From assembly GCA_005877225.1 (NCBI GenBank), contig VBPK01000181.1, positions 1 through 8,727 of the forward strand: 8,727 bases of DNA, read 5' to 3'. How positions within the stretch are numbered: the stretch's first letter is position 1; every line of letters starts with the position of its first letter. The notes beneath the pieces were generated by a model. It ran no database searches. It was given only the letters and a program-made list of their open reading frames with translations, and was not told where the DNA came from. Origin of the DNA: Nitrososphaerota archaeon (GTDB lineage: Archaea > Thermoproteota > Nitrososphaeria > Nitrososphaerales > Gagatemarchaeaceae). The position numbers and the translations under genes are program-made. Shown piece after piece: positions 1 to 6,537 of the stretch.

Positions 1-121
1 TCGCAGACTTCAAGGAGGCGGTGGTGTCCGCGCCGAGGACGACGACTCTCGGGTTCGTCCCCCCCACCTCCGCGAGGGCCTCCCCGAAGGCGTCCCGCAT
101 CGACCCGAGCTTCTCGAGCAT
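1..121 (-). CDS. Transketolase, C-terminal (pyrimidine-binding) subunit, 5' part only
   Basis: Only the first 40 codons are present; the gene continues past the left edge. The visible protein has the motif RDAFGEAL at residues 9-16 and then VVVLGADTTASLKSA at 26-40. These match the start of the transketolase pyrimidine-binding domain, where a (M)R-AFGE-L helix is followed by a V-VL-AD-(T/S)-S strand and loop. The ATG shares one base with the rpe stop codon (TGATG), so translation is probably coupled. A second in-frame ATG at codon 8 (MRDAF) is also a plausible start. Together with the N-terminal subunit two genes upstream it would form the complete thiamine-diphosphate enzyme, which moves two-carbon units between sugar phosphates in the cytoplasm. 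The split gene is usual in archaea. Identification rests on a short stretch, but context makes it fairly secure. Confidence 0.85.
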   Translation of the reverse strand, partial: MLEKLGSMRDAFGEALAEVGGTNPRVVVLGADTTASLKSA

Positions 122-807
122 CACTTCACCACCATCGCGCTCAGCGCCTTCCCCCTGAGAGATTTGATCGCCCTCGCGGCGTCCCCCTTTGTGTAGACGC
201 CAGCCCCGGCGACGAGGATGTTTCCTCCCCTCCTGACGACCTCGGCCACGTTGCTCTCCTCGACACCGCCATCGACCTCGATGTCCACCCCCTCCGACAC
301 CCTTCTCACGAGGGAGGAGAGTTCGCCCAGCTTGGGGAGGACCGTCACGTCGAGCTCCTGGCCGCTGAACCCCGGGTTGACAGTCATGACGAGGAGGACG
401 TCGAGTTTGTCCAGGCTCTCCTGCGCCCATTGCGGGAGGGGGGTCTTCGGCTTGATCGCGAGCCCCATCTTCACGTCCTTGCCCAAGAGGGTGCGCAGCT
501 CCGCAAAACTAGACCGGTCGAGGACCTCCGCATGGAAGGAGAGGATGTCGGAGCCTGCCTCGATGAATCTAGGGGCGTACTTTAGGGGGTCGCTCAGCAT
601 GAGGTGTGTGTCGAAGGGGAGGTCGCTCACCTTGCGGAGCGCCTTGACGGTGCCAGCCCCGAAGGTAATGTTAGGGGCGAAGTGTCCGTCGATGACGTCG
701 AGGTGGACCTGGTCGGCCCCCCCATGGTCGGCGAGCCTCACCGCCTCCGCCAGGTGACCCAGGTCACCCGCGAGGATCGAAGGCGCGATCTTGATCTCCC
801 TCCTCAC
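121..807 (-). CDS. rpe: Ribulose-phosphate 3-epimerase
   Basis: 228 residues, full length for the family. The enzyme interconverts ribulose-5-phosphate and xylulose-5-phosphate in the non-oxidative pentose phosphate pathway, supplying xylulose-5-phosphate to transketolase. All core (beta/alpha)8-barrel motifs are visible: APSILAGD (8-15); HLDVIDGHFAPNITFG (35-50) with metal ligand His35 and catalytic Asp37; THLM (67-70) with metal ligand His68; FHAE (91-94); MTVNPGFSGQ (141-150); and VDGGV (178-182) with the second catalytic Asp179. The phosphate-binding end reads AGAGVY (200-205), against the more usual AGS-(I/V)-(F/Y). The start is GTG, one base after the transketolase N-subunit stop (TAG-C-GTG). 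The stop overlaps the ATG of the C-subunit gene by one base. The gene therefore sits between the two halves of transketolase in one operon. It could have related aldo-epimerase specificity (for example allulose-phosphate), but pathway context favours Rpe. Confidence 0.95.
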   Translation of the reverse strand: MRREIKIAPSILAGDLGHLAEAVRLADHGGADQVHLDVIDGHFAPNITFGAGTVKALRKVSDLPFDTHLMLSDPLKYAPRFIEAGSDILSFHAEVLDRSSFAELRTLLGKDVKMGLAIKPKTPLPQWAQESLDKLDVLLVMTVNPGFSGQELDVTVLPKLGELSSLVRRVSEGVDIEVDGGVEESNVAEVVRRGGNILVAGAGVYTKGDAARAIKSLRGKALSAMVVK

Positions 808-808
808 G

Positions 809-1627
809 CTACTTCAGCTCGCTCAGGACGTCTGACATCTTCTCCTTCGAGGGGGCGGTGCCGTGGTAGTGCGGCGACCACTCCATGAAGGAGATGCCTT
901 TGCCCTTCACGGTGTGGGCGATGATTATGGTCGGCCTGTTCTTCACCCCCTCCGCGAGGCGGAATGCCTCGATGAGCTGAAGGTACTCGTAGCCGTCGAC
1001 CTCGATCACGTTCCAGTTAAAGGCCCTCCACTTTGCGGCGAGAGGCTCGAGAGGCATTATCTGCTCTGTGAGCCCGTCCTGCTGTATCCCGTTTCTATCG
1101 ATCACGGCGGTGAGGTTGTCCAGCTTGTACTTCGAGGCAGCCATCGCGGCCTCCCACACCTCCCCCTCCTGCTGCTCTCCGTCGCCCATCAGGACAAAGG
1201 TTCTGTACCCCTTCCTGTCCAGCTTAGCGGCCAGCGATGTCCCGACCCCGAGGGAGAGTCCTATCCCCTCTGAGCCCGCTGGCGCCTCGACCCCCGGGAG
1301 TCCCAGGTTCGGGTGGCCCTGAAGCCTCGAGCCCATCTTCCGTAGGGTCATCAGCTCCTCGACGGGGAAGTAGCCAGCCTGCGCGAGAATCGCGTAGAGG
1401 AGCGGGGCGGCGTGCCCCTTGCTCAGGAAGAACCTGTCCCTCTCCTCCCACTTGGGGTTCTTCGGGTCGTGCTTCATGATGCGGAAGTAGAGGGTCACGA
1501 GAAGCTCGACTGCCGAGAGTGAGCCGCCCGGATGGCCAGAACCAGCCTCCGCCAGCGCCTCGAGGATGACCTTCCTCGTATTCAGCGCGATCTCTTTGAG
1601 GCGGAGAACTTCCTGTGCGGCCTCCAC
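809..1627 (-). CDS. Transketolase, N-terminal (thiamine diphosphate-binding) subunit
   Basis: 272 residues, the normal size of the stand-alone N-terminal half of a split transketolase. Motifs in order: GSGHPGGSLSAVE (29-41) with His32; SKGHAAP (69-75) with His72; QGHP (103-106); the diphosphate/metal motif GDGEQQEGEVWEA (148-160), in which Asp149 and, further on, Asn179 in DRNG should hold the metal; and HTVKGKGISFME (238-249) followed by HYHG (253-256). It pairs with the C-subunit encoded two genes downstream. The active enzyme converts xylulose-5-P plus ribose-5-P to sedoheptulose-7-P plus glyceraldehyde-3-P, and also uses erythrose-4-P. The start is GTG, three bases after the kinase stop (TAA-CAG-GTG); a GGTGAGG sequence lies about a dozen bases upstream inside the kinase gene and may serve as ribosome binding site. 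A 1-deoxyxylulose-5-phosphate synthase or another TPP enzyme is unlikely, given the transketolase-type histidines and the short N-half. Confidence 0.95.
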   Translation of the reverse strand: MEAAQEVLRLKEIALNTRKVILEALAEAGSGHPGGSLSAVELLVTLYFRIMKHDPKNPKWEERDRFFLSKGHAAPLLYAILAQAGYFPVEELMTLRKMGSRLQGHPNLGLPGVEAPAGSEGIGLSLGVGTSLAAKLDRKGYRTFVLMGDGEQQEGEVWEAAMAASKYKLDNLTAVIDRNGIQQDGLTEQIMPLEPLAAKWRAFNWNVIEVDGYEYLQLIEAFRLAEGVKNRPTIIIAHTVKGKGISFMEWSPHYHGTAPSKEKMSDVLSELK

Positions 1628-1630
1628 CTG

Positions 1631-2671
1631 TTATCGCCTCACCGGTGCCTGAGCGATCCTCTGGAGAAAGTCTCCCATCTCTTCGACCTGCCTCGAGAGC
1701 TCCGGGACTGAGAGAGTGGCGTTCCGCTGCAGGTCGCTTCTCACGGCCCCAGCGACGTTGCTCAGGCATGTCGCCTCGTAGACGTTCCCGCCCGACGCCA
1801 CCGCAAGGGAGAAGACGCCCGTCATCGCGTCCCTCACCCCCACTTTGCTGAACATGTTCTTCTTACCTCCCAGCGGCGGAAAATTCGTCACGTTCTCCTT
1901 CTCGAAGAGCGTCAGCCCCTCTTCACCTCGCGTGATCAGGATCGACTTGCAGTCCAGGCGGCTGATCAGGTTGATCCCCATATTCCTGAGGCTCGTCTCG
2001 TTGACGATGCTCATCCCGGTCGCGTTCGTGGCCTCCTGCAGGTTCGACTTCACGTACGTCACTCCACTGAAGTCGAGGTAGTGGCGCATCTTCGGTTGTG
2101 CCACGACGATCCTCCCCGCGGCGCGGGCAGCCGAGACGACCCCGCTGATGAGACCGCTCGTAACGACCCCACGGTCATAGTCGGAGAGGACGACGCCATC
2201 CACCTCCCCGATGATAGGCTCTGCCGCCTTGAGGAAGCTTCGGGTCATCTCGTACTTCGCATCCCTCCTGTCCTCCCTGTCTATCCTGAGATTGTGAAAG
2301 CCGTTCACCATGATCCAGGTCCTGAGAGATGTCGGCCTCGCAGAGTCGAGCAAGACTCCTGAGTGCGAAATCCCGTTCCTATCGAGCTCCCCCGTAAGCC
2401 ACCTCCCATACTCATCGTCGCCGATTAACCCGATGACACTGACGGAAGCACCCAGCGAGCTCACCTCCCTCGCCAAGTTCGAGGCACCGCCCGGGAGGAA
2501 TGTCTCCCCTATGTAATCACCCGCGGGGACAGGAGCCTCTCGAGAGAGTTTTCTCGCGGCCACCTCGACGAACCTGCTTACAATGAGGTCTCCGATCACA
2601 AGAAGCTTCTTCCCCTGAAACTTGTCCAGGAGGGAAGAGAGCCCCTCCTTCGAGAGGTTCTGGAGACCCAT
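1631..2671 (-). CDS. PfkB-family sugar kinase related to the heptose-7-phosphate kinase domain of HldE/RfaE, with altered active-site motifs
   Basis: 346 residues, close to the length of the HldE/HldA kinase domain alone; there is no nucleotidyltransferase domain. Family-typical pieces are LLVIGD (23-28), LSREAPVP (42-49), PGGASNLAREVSSLGA (60-75), IGDDEYGR (83-90), LSDYDRGVV (162-170), VKSNLQEA (207-214) and ITRGEEGLTLFE. Several signature residues differ. The Asp expected after GD-(M/L)-x-L is Ser32 (GDLIVSRF). The usual DPK is QPK (192-194). The C-terminal PfkB signature, normally D-(V/T)-T-GAGD-T, reads S-K-V-GVRD-A. The catalytic base is kept (Asp281), but the GAG part of the anion hole is GVR. 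It may therefore use an unusual substrate or be weakly active or regulatory; this is inference. It is the first gene of the operon with transketolase and rpe, and transketolase makes sedoheptulose-7-P, the precursor of heptose-7-P. The ATG is supported by the TATA-like box about 36 bases upstream. Confidence is high for the family, low for the substrate. Confidence 0.85.
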   Translation of the reverse strand: MGLQNLSKEGLSSLLDKFQGKKLLVIGDLIVSRFVEVAARKLSREAPVPAGDYIGETFLPGGASNLAREVSSLGASVSVIGLIGDDEYGRWLTGELDRNGISHSGVLLDSARPTSLRTWIMVNGFHNLRIDREDRRDAKYEMTRSFLKAAEPIIGEVDGVVLSDYDRGVVTSGLISGVVSAARAAGRIVVAQPKMRHYLDFSGVTYVKSNLQEATNATGMSIVNETSLRNMGINLISRLDCKSILITRGEEGLTLFEKENVTNFPPLGGKKNMFSKVGVRDAMTGVFSLAVASGGNVYEATCLSNVAGAVRSDLQRNATLSVPELSRQVEEMGDFLQRIAQAPVRR

Positions 2672-2700
2672 CGCCAGCCGTTATTTCGATGGAAGACCGA

Positions 2701-2710
2701 CCCTTTTAAG
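2701..2710 (-). promoter_or_regulatory. TATA-like box of the kinase-transketolase-epimerase operon
   Basis: On the minus strand the sequence reads CTTAAAAGGG, the only A/T-rich spot in a GC-rich 74-base gap. Its centre lies about 36 bases before the kinase ATG. With archaeal TATA-to-start-site spacing of roughly 25 bases, transcription would begin about ten bases before the ATG, giving a very short leader. No strong Shine-Dalgarno sequence is present. No T-tract terminator separates it from the upstream gene pair, so read-through from the exporter operon is also possible. Confidence 0.55.
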
Positions 2711-2729
2711 GTGAGCGCCGAAGACTTCT

Positions 2730-2745
2730 CCGCCGCAGCGGGCGG
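2730..2745. repeat. Small GC hairpin just after the 165-residue protein's stop codon
   Basis: A perfect 5-base-pair inverted repeat (CCGCC at 2730-2734, GGCGG at 2741-2745) with a six-base loop abuts the stop codon of the 165-residue gene. No T-run follows on the minus strand, so it does not look like a proper archaeal terminator. It could be chance in GC-rich DNA, or it could protect a transcript end. Confidence 0.25.
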
Positions 2746-3243
2746 CTAGCTTGACTGCGAGCCGGGCTTCTCCTTCTCCCACTTCTCCTCGAGGATCGAG
2801 GAGACTATCCCCATCGCCCTCTTGACCTCCCTCTGGAGGGCGAGAGGGTCGTAGCCCTTCGGGGCGGAGTAGTCGAGGAACCGCTGGTTTGGGTCCATGT
2901 CGAGGAAGGCCTTGCTCGATTCGTAGATCGTCATCAGGGAGGGGCCGTCGAGCTTCTTCAGGTCGGACCTCCAGGCGTGGTGGAATCCCTTCTCGGAGAC
3001 GAAAGTCACCTTCGTATCTCCCTCAGCCTCGGCCCTCAGCTCCTTCCAGAATGTCCTGTCAAAGTCGTCGACCGTCACCTTCCCCTCTCTGAGCTTCTTG
3101 GCGTAAGAGGCCTTGTACTTCGCGGCCTCCTCCTTCGTTATCTCGAACTTCGCGGCGACCAAGGCGAGAGAGAGGCCCATCTTCGAGAGGTAGTAGCACC
3201 CCTCCTCGAGTACCTCGGGGCTAGCCTTCTCGGGAGCGCTCAC
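2746..3243 (-). CDS. Uncharacterised 165-residue protein with possible N-terminal helix-turn-helix, coupled to the MMPL exporter
   Basis: I do not recognise the family. The protein is soluble by appearance, with no signal peptide or membrane segment. Residues about 10-50 look like two or three helices resembling a helix-turn-helix (LEEGCYYLSKMGLSLALVAAKFEITKEEAAKY), where LALVAAKFEITKEEA could be the turn and recognition helix. The middle (about 78-98) contains an aromatic/His patch, FVSEKGFHHAW. The rest, to about residue 158, looks helical, and the C-terminus is charged (EEKWEKEKPG). The GTG start overlaps the exporter stop codon by four bases (GTGA), so its translation is almost certainly coupled to the exporter gene. 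This suggests a job connected with the exporter: regulator, adaptor or cytoplasmic partner. That role is inferred from position only. Reading frame, coding composition and overlap support a real gene. Confidence 0.75.
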   Translation of the reverse strand: MSAPEKASPEVLEEGCYYLSKMGLSLALVAAKFEITKEEAAKYKASYAKKLREGKVTVDDFDRTFWKELRAEAEGDTKVTFVSEKGFHHAWRSDLKKLDGPSLMTIYESSKAFLDMDPNQRFLDYSAPKGYDPLALQREVKRAMGIVSSILEEKWEKEKPGSQSS

Positions 3244-6098
3244 TTCATCTTTACCCGCTGAATCCTACCCGGGGCGTACCAGTTCCACCTGCCCATCAGG
3301 GACATCACTGCGGGGACGACGTAGGTCCTCATGACCATCGCGTCGACGAGAATCGAGAAGAAGAAGGCGAAACCGAACTCCTTGAGGAGAAGGCTTGAGG
3401 AGAGCGAGAGGGCCCCGAGAGAGCCCGCGAGGATGATCGCGGCAGCCGTGATTATCCCCCCGGTGTTCTCGATCGCTGTTACGATTGCCTCGTTCAAGGG
3501 CTTCCCCTTTGTTGACTCCTCCCTTATCCTCGTCAGGATGAATATGTTGTAGTCCATCCCCAGCCCGAGAAGCAGGACGAAGAGGGTGAGTGGGGTTATG
3601 TACAGTATCGGGAAGTTGTAGAGCCCCGCGAATACCACCTCAGTCGCGGCGAGGGTCCACGCGATGCTCATCACGACGGAGACGATGGCGAAGAGCGGGA
3701 GGAAGAGGGAGCCGAGGACGAGTAGGAGGACGACGGCGACTGCTGCGGTGACGTAGGCGATGACCTGATAGAACTGCGTGTTGACTACGTCGCTGGTGTC
3801 CACGATTGTTCCCGCGGCCCCTCCCAAGTATATACCCTTGAGGTCCTGCGGGTTGCCGGCGATGAGCGACCTGTACTGCTCCCTCAGCTGCTTCACCACA
3901 GTAATCGAGTCCTGCGTGTAGGGCGAGCCCTTCAGTGTTACCGTCAGCAAGGCGTACTGGCCGTCCTGGCTCAGCATCTTGTTCATCGATGAGATGAGCT
4001 GGAGGGAGCGTGGGTCATCTGAGAGGGTGCGGAAGTCGACCCTTGCCCCTCCCGGCCTCGTCGGGCCCGTTACGGAGAGGACCGCGTGGTTTCGCAGTGT
4101 GTCGTTGGAGATTTTGTCGAGGAGCGACATCCCACCCGTCCTGTATGCGGTTCCGTTCCAGAGGGGGCTCGCGAACTTGACGACGACGTGTGTCGGGAAG
4201 ATGGAACCGCCCCCGAAGGTGTTCGTGAGGGTGTTGAAGGCGGAGACGCTCTCGAGGTTTTTCGGGGAGGCCCCAAGAAAATCGTAGCTCGGGGCTAGGT
4301 TGGCCCAGATGTAGACCGCGGGGATAGTGACGACGATGGAGAGAATCACGATCACCTTCGCGTGCTTGATCGCGAACTTTCCGGAGCGGGAGAAGTATCC
4401 GACCTTCTTCTCGAGTCGCTCCTTCACCCTCGTGGCGTAGCGATCAAATCTCTCCCCCGTCATCGGGAAGAAGATCCGCTTCGGAAGGAGGAGAATCACC
4501 GACGGTATTAGGGTGAGCGACGCGATTAGGGCGATGAGGACCCCGAGCCCCACGACGAGCCCAAGTCCCTTCAGGAAGGTTATGGGCTGGAAACCCAGGA
4601 AGATGAAGGAGATGATGACGGTGGCTCCGCTCGTCGCTATGCTCTCTCCGGCCCAAGTCACAGCATTCTCCACGCTCTGAGCCGGAGATCCGCCCCGCAC
4701 TCTCTCCTCTCTGTACCGGGCGATGATGAAGATCGAATAGTCCGTCCCAACTCCTATCAGGACGGTCAGCAGAATCACAGGAGTCGAGACGTCTACCTGC
4801 GATACGTAGGTCGCGACGAGGAAGACCACCACCTCTGCGAGGCCGAGCGCGATCGAGATCGTGCCGAGGGAGACGAAGGGCGTTATGACCGACCTGAAGA
4901 AGAGACCGGTCGCGACGAGGAGGAGGACGATGGTTATCGGAAGTATGATGTCTGTGTCGTTGAGAATCGAGGCGGTTATGTCCGAGTTGAGCGCGTCCTG
5001 CCCCGTCACCTGGACGCTACCCGCGAGACCGTACGGCAAGGCCGTGCTCTGCACCAGCTTCCGGACCTCGTTCAGCTCTGAGGTCGTGACGTTCTTGAAA
5101 ACGAAGGTGGCGAGCATCACCCTCCCGTCGGGGCTGACGAACCCGCTGATGGTGGAGCGGTAGACCGGAGGAATGTTGAAGCGACTCGGGTCGTTCACGA
5201 CCGACTCCGAGATCTGGTCTCGGAAGTTGGCGGAGGAGTTCCTCGTTAACGGATAGGCCGCGGTCGCGAGCTCGGGGGTGAATAGAGTCACCTTTGTGAT
5301 CTGATTGATGACGAACCTTTCTATCGCGACCGAGTCGGTGAAGTTCGAGAGGCTGAACGAGCGGATGACGAGGAGGGCGAAGGGTCTCTGAGACGCGGGG
5401 AGGACGGACTGTGTGAAATTCGCCCCCGCAGTCAGTATCGCGACCTGGACCCGGAGCGCGAGGGGGAGGGTCTCCTGTGTGTGAAAAGAATCCGAGAGTG
5501 TCCTAGTAAAGATCGTAAGGTAGTCTTGAGACGCGAGGAGTTGAGTCTGATTCAGGATCTCAGAGGAAATCGTGCGGAGTGTTGCGGCTTGGGCCTGGGG
5601 TATCATGCTCTGGTTCGCACCGAACTGAGTCGACCAGACGCTGAGAAAGAGGCTCGGAACCCCGTAGAAGAGCTGGTTGAGAAGAGCCGCACCATCACTC
5701 AGTCTGGCCTCCGGTTCCGAGACTCCGGTAAGAAGGGTGGAGACCGAGGAGTAGGCCGAGCTACCTGACACGTAGTCAGGGAGGCTCCGGTCTCCGGCTA
5801 TCGCCTCTGATAGAGCAATGACGTAGTCGTGAACCTTCGTCGTCGTCGTGGCGTTGCCCGAGGAGATGACGACGACTAGGGGAGAACCCGAGGGCGAGGA
5901 GGAGCCGAATTTCGTGTTCACGAGATTCTGAGCAATTTGTGCCTCAAGACCGAGGTTGCTCGTCGAGCCCTGCTGGAGGGAGACGACGCTGGAAGCCCTC
6001 AGGAGCAGAGGAGTCGCGAGTACGAGGGCTATGACCCATAGGGGAACGATCAGCTTGTAGCGACGGGTTATCTCCCGCCCCAGCCTTCCGAAGATCAA
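3240..6098 (-). CDS. MMPL/RND-superfamily membrane exporter
   Basis: 952 residues with the MMPL layout of two similar halves, each made of one helix, a large external loop, then five helices. The first helix is at about 16-33. The first loop spans about 34-383. Helices 2-6 run about 384-402, 407-431, 437-460, 486-503 and 510-538. The second half starts with a helix near 580-599, has a loop to about 775, then helices to about 936. Each half has its transport motif, GTDYSIF (451-457) and GMDYNIF (847-853), whose Asp residues are the expected proton-relay sites. The loops carry about ten N-x-S/T sequons (for example Asn82, 162, 183, 227, 252, 287, 336, 380, 648, 665), fitting a glycosylated outer face. 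It is probably a proton-driven exporter of lipids or other hydrophobic compounds; the substrate is unknown. The start is TTG, chosen because MIFGRLGREITRRY is the usual MMPL beginning and a TATA-like box sits about 27 bases upstream. Confidence 0.93.
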   Translation of the reverse strand: MIFGRLGREITRRYKLIVPLWVIALVLATPLLLRASSVVSLQQGSTSNLGLEAQIAQNLVNTKFGSSSPSGSPLVVVISSGNATTTTKVHDYVIALSEAIAGDRSLPDYVSGSSAYSSVSTLLTGVSEPEARLSDGAALLNQLFYGVPSLFLSVWSTQFGANQSMIPQAQAATLRTISSEILNQTQLLASQDYLTIFTRTLSDSFHTQETLPLALRVQVAILTAGANFTQSVLPASQRPFALLVIRSFSLSNFTDSVAIERFVINQITKVTLFTPELATAAYPLTRNSSANFRDQISESVVNDPSRFNIPPVYRSTISGFVSPDGRVMLATFVFKNVTTSELNEVRKLVQSTALPYGLAGSVQVTGQDALNSDITASILNDTDIILPITIVLLLVATGLFFRSVITPFVSLGTISIALGLAEVVVFLVATYVSQVDVSTPVILLTVLIGVGTDYSIFIIARYREERVRGGSPAQSVENAVTWAGESIATSGATVIISFIFLGFQPITFLKGLGLVVGLGVLIALIASLTLIPSVILLLPKRIFFPMTGERFDRYATRVKERLEKKVGYFSRSGKFAIKHAKVIVILSIVVTIPAVYIWANLAPSYDFLGASPKNLESVSAFNTLTNTFGGGSIFPTHVVVKFASPLWNGTAYRTGGMSLLDKISNDTLRNHAVLSVTGPTRPGGARVDFRTLSDDPRSLQLISSMNKMLSQDGQYALLTVTLKGSPYTQDSITVVKQLREQYRSLIAGNPQDLKGIYLGGAAGTIVDTSDVVNTQFYQVIAYVTAAVAVVLLLVLGSLFLPLFAIVSVVMSIAWTLAATEVVFAGLYNFPILYITPLTLFVLLLGLGMDYNIFILTRIREESTKGKPLNEAIVTAIENTGGIITAAAIILAGSLGALSLSSSLLLKEFGFAFFFSILVDAMVMRTYVVPAVMSLMGRWNWYAPGRIQRVKMK

Positions 6099-6120
6099 TT
6101 GGGCGGCTCGAAGTTTTAGG

Positions 6121-6130
6121 GCTTATATGA
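6121..6130 (-). promoter_or_regulatory. TATA-like box of the exporter gene
   Basis: The minus strand reads TCATATAAGC. Its centre is about 27 bases before the TTG start of the exporter gene, so transcription would be expected to start at or within a base or two of the start codon. The mRNA would then be leaderless, which agrees with the absence of any Shine-Dalgarno sequence in this short stretch. Confidence 0.6.
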
Positions 6131-6144
6131 GTAATGGTCTTGCT

Positions 6145-6174
6145 AAGAGAAAGAGAAAGAAAGAAAGAAAGAAA
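6145..6174 (-). terminator. Polypyrimidine tract / GAAA microsatellite, likely terminator of the Rieske gene
   Basis: Thirty bases are purely purine on the plus strand, mostly GAAA repeats, so the minus strand is a run of TTTC units. It begins 12 bases after the stop codon of the Rieske gene. Archaeal RNA polymerase terminates at U-rich tracts without needing a hairpin, so this is a plausible intrinsic terminator. It insulates the Rieske gene from the exporter promoter immediately downstream. It is also a simple-sequence repeat and may vary in length between strains. Confidence 0.6.
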
Positions 6175-6185
6175 CGCGAGCCCGG

Positions 6186-6500
6186 TTAAGCGCGTCTCCG
6201 GACGTAGAGGAATCCTCCCTCCGCCTTCACGTCGTAAAGAGGCTCGTTCTCCAGCGGCTCGTCGAACTCGCCTACCCCCGTGTTGAGATCCCAAACTGTT
6301 CCGTGGCCCGCGCATATCACCTTGGTGTCTTCGAGGGTGCCCTCCGAGAGGTCCCACTCCTCGTGCTTGCAGATCGCACCGATTCCGTAATACTTCCCGC
6401 CGACGTTGACGAGGAGGACATCCTCCCCCCCGACTTCGACCGTCTTCATCGACCCCGGAGGAAGCTTCGAAACTTCGAGTGCCCTGGCGAACCCCTCCAT
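6186..6500 (-). CDS. Rieske [2Fe-2S] ferredoxin
   Basis: 104 residues, the size of a stand-alone Rieske-type ferredoxin (as in dioxygenase ferredoxins or the NirD small subunit). Cluster ligands are clear: Cys44-x-His46, then 16 residues, then Cys63-x2-His66 (motifs CKHEEWDLSEG and CAGHGTVWDLNTG). The extra disulfide cysteines of the high-potential bc1-type Rieske proteins are absent, so this should be a low-potential, soluble electron carrier. There is no signal peptide or membrane anchor. The start MEGFARALEVSKLPPG is typical of the family, and the ATG lies about 30 bases from an A/T-rich promoter shared with the divergent uracil-DNA glycosylase gene. No oxygenase or nitrite reductase gene is in the window, so its redox partner cannot be named. 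Confidence 0.92.
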   Translation of the reverse strand: MEGFARALEVSKLPPGSMKTVEVGGEDVLLVNVGGKYYGIGAICKHEEWDLSEGTLEDTKVICAGHGTVWDLNTGVGEFDEPLENEPLYDVKAEGGFLYVRRRA

Positions 6501-6520
6501 CGAGAAGAAGCCTGTGAGGA

Positions 6521-6537
6521 ATAGTAATAATCTTTAC
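6521..6537. promoter_or_regulatory. Shared divergent promoter of the Rieske and uracil-DNA glycosylase genes
   Basis: The 61-base gap between the two divergent starts contains one clear A/T-rich block (ATAGTAATAATCTTTAC). Read leftward it lies about 30 bases before the Rieske ATG; read rightward it lies about 33 bases before the glycosylase ATG. Both distances suit an archaeal TATA box with a leaderless or near-leaderless transcript. A single site may therefore serve both directions. Confidence 0.5.

Noticed and set aside
1224..1769. Minus-strand frame of 181 codons overlapping the transketolase N-subunit and the kinase end.
   Set aside because: It is in another frame over two well-supported genes and gives a Pro/Gly/Arg-rich low-complexity protein.
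6145..6174. GAAA repeats considered as a CRISPR-like or mobile-element signature.
   Set aside because: There are no spacers, no longer repeat units and no terminal inverted repeats; it is a simple microsatellite.
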